NCBI GenBank assembly: GCA_008704415.1
Contig: VXIS01000599.1
Coordinates: 1 to 12,858 of the forward strand
DNA: 12,858 nucleotides
Source: Sphaerosporella brunnea
Lineage: Eukaryota; Ascomycota; Pezizomycetes; Pezizales; Pyronemataceae
Reading direction: 5' to 3'
A program made the position numbers and the translations under genes. This document shows, piece after piece, positions 7,109-12,858 of the stretch. Position 1 is the stretch's first letter; each line of letters starts with the position of its first letter. The notes beneath the pieces were generated by a model. That model did not search any database, was not told where the DNA came from, and worked only from the letters and a program-made list of their open reading frames with translations.

Positions 7109-7819
7109 TCAACATTGAATGATGCAATGATACTGCTTTCTGAGGCAGTCAGGCGGGTGTGGGTGGACTATGAACCCGGCGCAGACATCATAAAAAGGTG
7201 AGGGGCTATTTGCTTCGGAGCTTGAAAAAGTTTGATGATCTGCAGGGTAGCTGGCCTGCCGAGCATACCTGTCTATAGGACTTCAGGCTATCTTCTGGGC
7301 AGGATAGAACTAACACATATCTGTACAATATGTTGTTGGGTTCAAAAACTCAGATCACAAAAGAAACGTTGTGCGCTATGGCCACCTGAATAGTACATGG
7401 TTTTTGAATTGAATTGTGATTGCGGCAGCGGTTGAGGGTTGGAATGAAGCAGTGAAATCTTGGGATTGGTTGATTATTTTCCAGAGAAGCAGCAACGCAC
7501 CCTTAAGACCACTGCTGACATTACACCAGCGCCCCATGACCCGGCGCAAGCACCCGCTCAACCCACGCTCAACCTCATTATGCACATGCAAGCAAAGCAG
7601 AAGTCAGCAAATCTCAACAATAACTACTGTATTGCGCGTACAATACACCTTGCCCAAAGTCGCCACGGTTCGCCTGACATAGGGTAAAATCATTGCCTTT
7701 GAGGGGTTTGACATCGGAAATTGTAATTCGAAAACGTTCGCGTCGCAGCCAGGGCGTGCTACTTGTCCGCATTTAGGCTGAGAAAGCGACCGTGGCAGTT
7801 TTTGTGAAATGGGCCATAG
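7109..7819. other. 700-bp stretch without a supported gene
   Basis: Short open frames occur on both strands. The longest on the plus strand (7416-7687, two overlapping phases) encode Pro/Gln/Asn-rich peptides with no recognised domain. ATAAAAAGG at 7191-7199 could be a weak TATA element for the plus strand. Nothing else is supported. Confidence 0.3.
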
Positions 7820-7906
7820 CTCGATAGGCCGGGACTTCCCAATGCTAATTCTAGCAATCGCTCCAAAATTCTCAGGACATCAGCAGCTCCACCAGATAGC
7901 ACAGGC

Positions 7907-7922
7907 AAAAAAAAAAAAAAAA
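7907..7922. repeat. A16 homopolymer
   Basis: Sixteen consecutive A, 101 bp before a longer A tract. Confidence 0.95.
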
Positions 7923-8022
7923 CCTTTGCCCGCCCTTCACCCCACGACGATCTCCAACGTGCCCTGCTCCAACTGCCGCACAATGTGCTAATGAGGCGCG
8001 ACCACCCACGCCCTGAACAAAA

Positions 8023-8023
<1 letters not shown>

Positions 8024-8053
<30 letters not shown>
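8024..8053. repeat. A30 homopolymer
   Basis: Thirty consecutive A, preceded by AACAAAAC-like sequence. It is long enough to be unstable in replication and to be miscounted in sequencing. It could be a microsatellite or a poly(A)-tail remnant. Confidence 0.95.
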
Positions 8054-8054
<1 letters not shown>

Positions 8055-8891
8055 CGGGTTCCAAAGAGTTCCAGCCTTCAAGCGCACGTGACGCCTTCGC
8101 AGCCTCTGGTAGCTCGTCAATGCAGGCTCCGGATCATCATATTTCTCCCTCCCAGCATCAACAACTGAGCCCCAGGCCATGCGCCCGTAATAACAACGCC
8201 CCGCCCCCACACAGTGAGTAACTGTGTTCCGAAGGCTTCCACTCCCCAAGTGGGCAAACCGCCACGTTTTGCCTTTGCGCTCGCTGGTGTCGCTGCACTG
8301 CAGCTTCCAGATTCTGAGAGTTTTGTTGATGATGGTGAGGTCGTATGGGACGGAGCAATGTCGTTCTCGCCGTCGCGGGGAATGCCACCCGGCCGTGCAA
8401 ACCGCCATTTCTATCAATCGACCCAATGAAGTTATTGTGTCGTGAATACAAGGGTCCTCAGCCAGTGGACGAATCTCGGGTTGATAGTTTCGCAGAGATG
8501 CGTCAGTTTGGGGCGCTCCGGATAAATGCTGGATGGAACTTATCCAGGCTTCTGGACTGGCATACTGCAGGCGGCCGACGCACCCCTCCGCCGGTCCGCC
8601 CGCGGTGACATCACTGCTCGGAGAATTGCCGGTGTGCTCCTGTCGAAACCGCCTCCTGTGGTTGTGCCATGCTGTCGCTCTGAGTGCTGCTTCCACGAGA
8701 GTGCGTCGTCGCGGAAACAGCAAGAGGCTTTAGAAGTCTGTGTACGACGGTTGCGCACTGAGATCGCATTGTTATGTCTTTGCAGCTACTCCGGCTCGGA
8801 CATTTCGATGTCGTTGCCTTCGCCGGGTGACCACTCAGTGTATAGTAATTTCCGGCTTCGTCGCGGGGTAGCGGGTCGGAGGGGGCAATGA

Positions 8892-9023
8892 GCTCTGCGC
8901 ATCACTTGGAATCGTTAGTCTCAGGGTCGGTACGTGATTGATAACATCGTGGAAGCCTACTTTTAACCGCTCGAGGTATCTGCGGCGACATGTCGGTGGC
9001 GCGGTGAGCCTACTCTTTCACGA
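8892..9023. other. short spacer downstream of the dehydrogenase gene
   Basis: Nothing is recognised besides the 3' flank of the minus-strand dehydrogenase copy. No AATAAA signal is seen on that strand close to its stop codon. Confidence 0.3.
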
Positions 9024-10370
<1,347 letters not shown>

Positions 10371-10643
10371 ATGACCGTGGGCCACTACAAGTACGCACCG
10401 CATCCACCTAGCGACGGCTTCGATCGCCATCTAACTCTCACGCTCCCCAGTTATGGCCCCGCGCGGTCCCGCCGCGCATCCTTTTGGGGCGTGGCAATCG
10501 CATTAGTGCAGGGTACGTCTCCTCAACGTTTGGTGTCGGCCATTTCGCTTTCCTTCGATCGCACGCTGACATCGGCTTCCACAGATTGGAAACCCTGCGA
10601 CACAGCGCGGCAGGTAGCGATGAAGACCTATATTGGGCATTGA
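10371..10643 (+). CDS. hypothetical plus-strand frame with two consensus introns
   Basis: Two introns with textbook signals lie on the plus strand: 10391-10450 (GTACGC donor, ATCTAAC branch site, CCCCAG; 60 nt) and 10513-10584 (GTACGT, GCTGAC, CCACAG; 72 nt). Both are multiples of three, so the frame is open with or without splicing. The first in-frame ATG is at 10371, after a TATA-like TCTATAATC at about 10324. The spliced product would be about 46 residues (MTVGHYNYGPARSRR..., then SFWGVAIALVQDWKPCD), ending at the TGA at 10641-10643. Without requiring an ATG, the frame is open from 10038 (201 codons unspliced). A different phase through the second splice gives a longer open run to 10849 but lacks a start. 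No family is recognised. The introns are more convincing than the protein. Confidence 0.35.
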   Translation: MTVGHYKYAPHPPSDGFDRHLTLTLPSYGPARSRRASFWGVAIALVQGTSPQRLVSAISLSFDRTLTSASTDWKPCDTARQVAMKTYIGH

Positions 10644-10658
10644 TCTTCGATGCCCAAT
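10632..10658. repeat. 9-bp inverted repeat with 9-nt loop
   Basis: ATTGGGCAT and ATGCCCAAT are exact reverse complements flanking a 9-nt loop. It lies across the stop codon of the plus-strand frame. Confidence 0.93.
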
Positions 10659-10852
10659 CAGTCGCCGCATTGACATCGACGATGAGGCAGAAGCCAGTAC
10701 CGCTGGCTCCACCTCTGTTAAGCTCCTCAAGTTCATGGGGACGATCGCAATGGGGGTCATCCAACCCCCGTGGGCCGTGCGGTGCGGCGCCAGCACGCGG
10801 CTACCGCCCGACCGTGAAACGCACCGTTGTTGGGTGCTCGCGACACTGAGCA

Positions 10853-11373
10853 TCAAGGTTTCTCTGGCGCCGTGTACAGCCTGATCTCATTGTGCTGTTT
10901 TTGGACGATCGCAAAACACCATCGGGTGGAATTTTCAAGCATCTGGATCAACAGCTGCAACTGCGGCAAAGCGCAAATTCGGTCGGACACAGCTTTCAAG
11001 CTATTTGAAGGACAGTCAAAGATAGAAAATGCAAAATGAAATCCTCTCGTCACTTGAAGTGGACCACAGGTGATAAAAGATCGTTGATTGTTCACCTGAG
11101 TGAAACATGCCCCTCTGCGACCATGTCGAGACGAACAGCACTGAATTACGGGAATGCCTCTGCATCGTGGGATAACCAGGTGGTAACCGCAAAGATCGAA
11201 ACAACGCCACCTGTCGAAGTCTTCACTGTTTTTTTTGTTAGTTTAGCAGGGCTGTCCCGGAGACGATGTCACAATGACTGTTCGCGTTGCCCGGCGCCAC
11301 TACCAGCTAAACTGCAGTGGATAATTCCTGAGGCGAATATATGCACCGCGGCATTGGAGTACGAAGCTGGTGG
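10853..11373 (-). CDS. hypothetical two-exon gene, 5' incomplete
   Basis: On the minus strand 11273-11373 and 10853-11225 join across a 47-nt intron (11226-11272: GTGACA donor, AACTAAC branch site, AACAG acceptor) into one frame of 157 codons ending in TGA. The junction completes a Phe codon (GQREQSF then EDFDRWRCFDL). The second exon alone is open for 124 codons. The first exon starts at a TTAG that may be an acceptor and contains no Met, so an upstream exon is needed. The donor is non-optimal. The protein is rich in Cys, Leu and Gln (for example ALPQLQLLIQMLENSTRW) and matches no family I know. A 50-codon plus-strand frame and a 113-codon plus-strand ATG frame (11036-11377) overlap and are treated as shadows, though the strand choice is not certain. 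Confidence 0.4.
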
Positions 11374-11376
11374 CTA

Positions 11377-12045
11377 AGCGCCATATTTTTACATACACGA
11401 CAACCTTTGTGGCGCGCAGGAGTGTCTCGCATCACTGAAATCGTTGTCCAAATGAATCACACTTAACGTAGGCAATCGCGTGACCAGGGAATCATCCAAC
11501 CTCTGGAGAAATTCAACCGTAAATCCAAAATCATAGCCGAAATTCATGGGATGCGCGAATGCCCCAAAGGACATTACATTGGCTTGCAAAAAGGCGATCA
11601 ATACCAAGCAACGACAGCCCGCGATACTGTTCCATCATGAAAACACAAAAACGCGCCGTGGTTAAAATCCGCCATGCGGATAAAAAAGACTAAATACACG
11701 CCCCAAAACGATTAATGCCATTTTTCACAAGGATAATCAGCGCACAGACCATTTGCAGTAGAATGCGGACGGTGCAGCCCACACTCAGTCCGTCCGTGGT
11801 CAGGATCGTAGGTTGCCCGCCGGCTGTAGATCACAGTCAACTAGTACTCGTGGTTGTAGGAATATTTAACATAGTTCCAGTCACAGATCTTGTTCAGGAT
11901 TCTTGTTGCGATGATGTTTTTGGAATTGGGCTAGATTCCTGTAGAACATATAAAACACAAACTGGGTGTTGAACCAAGAGACCAATCTTTCTGTGCAGCA
12001 GAAAAGAACAGATGGAAAAGCGGCCGGTGAGGCTTCCAGGAACTT
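11377..12045. other. 670-bp stretch with weak open frames only
   Basis: A minus-strand frame (11389-11607) lacks an ATG start. A second minus-strand piece (11690-11823) begins at an acceptor-like site (TTGAC ... CTACAG, intron end at 11824). It encodes a hydrophobic stretch (VRILLQMVCALIILVKNG) that would be one membrane segment, but its donor is ambiguous (GTGACT or GTTAAA) and the phase with it. A plus-strand ATG frame (11715-11972, 85 codons) follows a TATA-like ATAAAAAAG at about 11680. TATAAAA at 11949-11955 is a further plus-strand core-promoter candidate. None is secure. Confidence 0.25.
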
Positions 12046-12300
12046 CTAAGTACGGTCAGGTCGCGTCATCTCTTGCGTTTCCTCACTTTGTTCAGGCGTT
12101 CGATATTTGAGAAACACTCCTTCCGTTATATCTAACAGATCGTTCCACACCTTTTGCCTCTCTGCGTGTCCGCCAAAAATGGTGCCTATCTGCGTGCCCG
12201 CCAAGAATGCTGCCTTTGGTGCGCCAGTCCCGCGCAGCAGTGGCGTAAGTGTACCCATGAATAGGTCCAACCAAGGTTTAAGTCCAAACCTTCATTGGGG
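12046..12300 (-). pseudogene. unidentified coding fragment interrupted by a 28-bp tandem duplication
   Basis: The minus-strand frame ending at the TAG at 12046-12048 encodes TIFGGHAERQKVWNDLLDIT, then EGVFLKYRTPEQSEETQEM. Just upstream a 28-bp duplication shifts the frame. In the other phase the preceding copy reads SILGGHADR, after HGYTYATAARDWRTKG. The two phases therefore carry the same peptide motif (GGHA[DE]R), as expected if an originally continuous frame was broken by the duplication. No family is recognised and no start codon is secure. The 5' limit is arbitrary. It lies just 3' of the deacetylase fragment on the same strand and could be a separate gene or a remnant joined to it. Confidence 0.4.
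12155..12210. repeat. 28-bp tandem duplication
   Basis: Copies at 12155-12182 and 12183-12210 start TGCCT(C/A)TCTGCGTG and differ at 4 of 28 positions. A third copy begins with TGCCT at 12211. The unit is not a multiple of three. Confidence 0.92.
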
Positions 12301-12401
12301 TCCTGAGTTCCAGCTGCATAATCTGGCAACCAGTCGGCACCAATCGTGGTACACCGGGACCCCCTCCCCCCGGTACATTCCAGCCGTGGTGTCATTGCGG
12401 C

Positions 12402-12466
12402 GGAGGGGGGGGTGGGGAGATTTTCCGCTCCCAGAAGAGCCTCGATTGTACTCCTCCCCCCCCTCC
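12402..12466. repeat. 11-bp purine/pyrimidine inverted repeat
   Basis: GGAGGGGGGGG (12402-12412) is the exact reverse complement of CCCCCCCCTCC (12456-12466), with a 43-nt loop. Both arms contain an eight-base run. Confidence 0.85.
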
Positions 12467-12523
12467 CGGAGGTAAATCTTGATGTAATGTTCCTCTACGG
12501 AGGGGGAAGGAGGTTACGGTACA

Positions 12524-12787
12524 GTTGGTCATAGAGACCGCGGTGAAGAAACCCAATCGGTCACCGGACAGCGAGTCGGCTCCACATTGGAGCACGACAG
12601 CGTCCGGACGGTAGAACTCCATGATATGGTTAATCACGGGTTCGAACACCGATTTGTTGGTCATAGAGACCGCGGTGAAGCAACCCAATCGGTCGCCGGA
12701 CAGCGAGTCGGCTCCACATTGGAGCACGACAGCGTCCGGACGGTAGAACTCCATGATGTGGTTAATCACGGGTTCGAACACCGATTT
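12524..12787. repeat. 132-bp tandem duplication inside the deacetylase fragment
   Basis: Copies at 12524-12655 and 12656-12787 are directly adjacent and differ at three positions by eye. One difference changes Cys to Phe (the DRLGCF motif becomes DRLGFF in the downstream copy) and two are silent. The unit is exactly 44 codons, so the frame is kept. Confidence 0.97.
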
Positions 12788-12858
12788 GTACGTCTCATCG
12801 GTGATTCCATCTCGAAGAGGCATGCGGGCTGTAAGCGCGGGATTTTGTTGTGATGTAT

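Larger units (their letters stand above)
7820..8891 (+). other. possible plus-strand low-complexity protein gene, strand uncertain
   Basis: From 7820, just after a TAG that could be an acceptor, one plus-strand frame is open for about 130 codons to a GTGAGT donor at 8214. It would read the A16 and A30 tracts as poly-Lys and is otherwise rich in Ser, Pro, Gln and His. Splicing 8214-8310 (no good branch site) to CTTCCAG continues the frame (NSESFVDDGEVVWDGAMSFS) to a TGA at 8427-8429. Two further open stretches (to 8608, and 8526-8891) follow in other phases and would need single-base shifts at short C runs. No domain is recognised. The opposite strand is open for 283 codons over the same region, so which strand codes, if either, is unresolved. 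Confidence 0.25.
12392..12828 (-). pseudogene. class I (Rpd3-type) histone deacetylase fragment with internal duplication
   Basis: The minus strand begins with an acceptor-like CTTACAG (ending 12829) and then encodes [40 protein letters not shown] and LSGDRLG. This is the central Rpd3/HDAC1 block containing the [11 protein letters not shown] loop, whose first Asp is a zinc ligand in this family. Class I deacetylases remove acetyl groups from histone tails in nuclear corepressor complexes. A 44-codon segment from KSVFEP to SMTN is then repeated in frame. After the second copy the similarity becomes patchy (NCTVTSF, then GGGGG where the family has GGGGY followed by an Arg/Trp pattern), and the frame ends in a Pro run at 12392. 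The family's normal continuation after DRLGCF (NLS-K/R-GH) is altered to TAVSMTN in copy one and the catalytic Tyr is not in frame. The upstream two-thirds of the domain lie beyond the window or are absent. A functional enzyme is very unlikely from this reading. Confidence 0.9.

Noticed and set aside
7965..8015. CSNC followed by MRRD, resembling a GATA-type zinc finger (CSNCxT...LWRRD).
   Set aside because: The two parts are in different frames, the second CNAC pair is missing, and the frame that is open through the region reads something else.
10503..10856. Minus-strand frames of 108-117 codons opposite the plus-strand introns.
   Set aside because: No homology, and they run straight through two well-formed plus-strand introns. 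Treated as shadows.
10868..11008. Plus-strand peptide with PDLIVLFLDD, slightly like an Argonaute Mid/PIWI motif.
   Set aside because: Only a few residues match, no PIWI catalytic motif follows, the frame ends after 50 codons and a longer spliced minus-strand frame covers the same bases.
12636..12650. GGTTCGAAC, resembling a tRNA T-arm, seen twice (also near 12770).
   Set aside because: It is the codons for Val-Phe-Glu-Pro of the deacetylase in both duplicated copies. There is no cloverleaf around it.

Overview
The window looks like part of a filamentous or dimorphic fungal chromosome, more probably a basidiomycete. Four things support this: the 3' half of a Ty3/Gypsy chromovirus, many short (47-73 nt) spliceosomal introns with textbook fungal signals (GTAAGT/GTATGT, CTAAC branch sites, CAG/TAG acceptors), TATA boxes, and fragments of two conserved eukaryotic families. 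I cannot name the species from the sequence.

Layout. 1-1320 is the 3' end of the retroelement: integrase C-terminus, chromodomain, polypurine tract and a complete-looking 3' LTR. From about 1990 to 7110, nearly all gene evidence is on the minus strand, as small split genes of unknown function: 1994-3097 (three exons), 3221-3615 (two exons, TATA box), 3969-4537 (two exons), 4712 to about 5500 (five consecutive introns) and a piece near 6959-7108. Tandem 88/89-bp repeats and a diverged ~102-bp repeat with CGCGAC palindromes lie at 5502-5900. From 7.1 to 9.0 kb there are A/T homopolymers and ambiguous open frames on both strands. 9024-9480 (minus) is the 3' half of a D-arabinitol-dehydrogenase-like short-chain dehydrogenase with a clean 50-nt terminal intron and one frameshift. 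10371-10643 (plus) and 10853-11373 (minus) hold spliced candidates of unknown function. The right end carries an unknown minus-strand gene with a 28-bp tandem duplication, then a class I (Rpd3-type) histone deacetylase fragment in which 132 bp, including the zinc-ligand loop, is duplicated in frame.

I see no operon-like or pathway-level connection between the genes. Two themes run through the window. Short tandem duplications of 28, 88/89 and 132 bp recur. Single-base shifts at homopolymer runs also recur inside otherwise convincing spliced frames, as in decaying gene copies next to a transposon or in an assembly from reads prone to homopolymer error; the sequence alone cannot separate these. 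Only the retroelement, the dehydrogenase and the deacetylase are identified by family. All other gene models rest on splice signals and open frames and are tentative.
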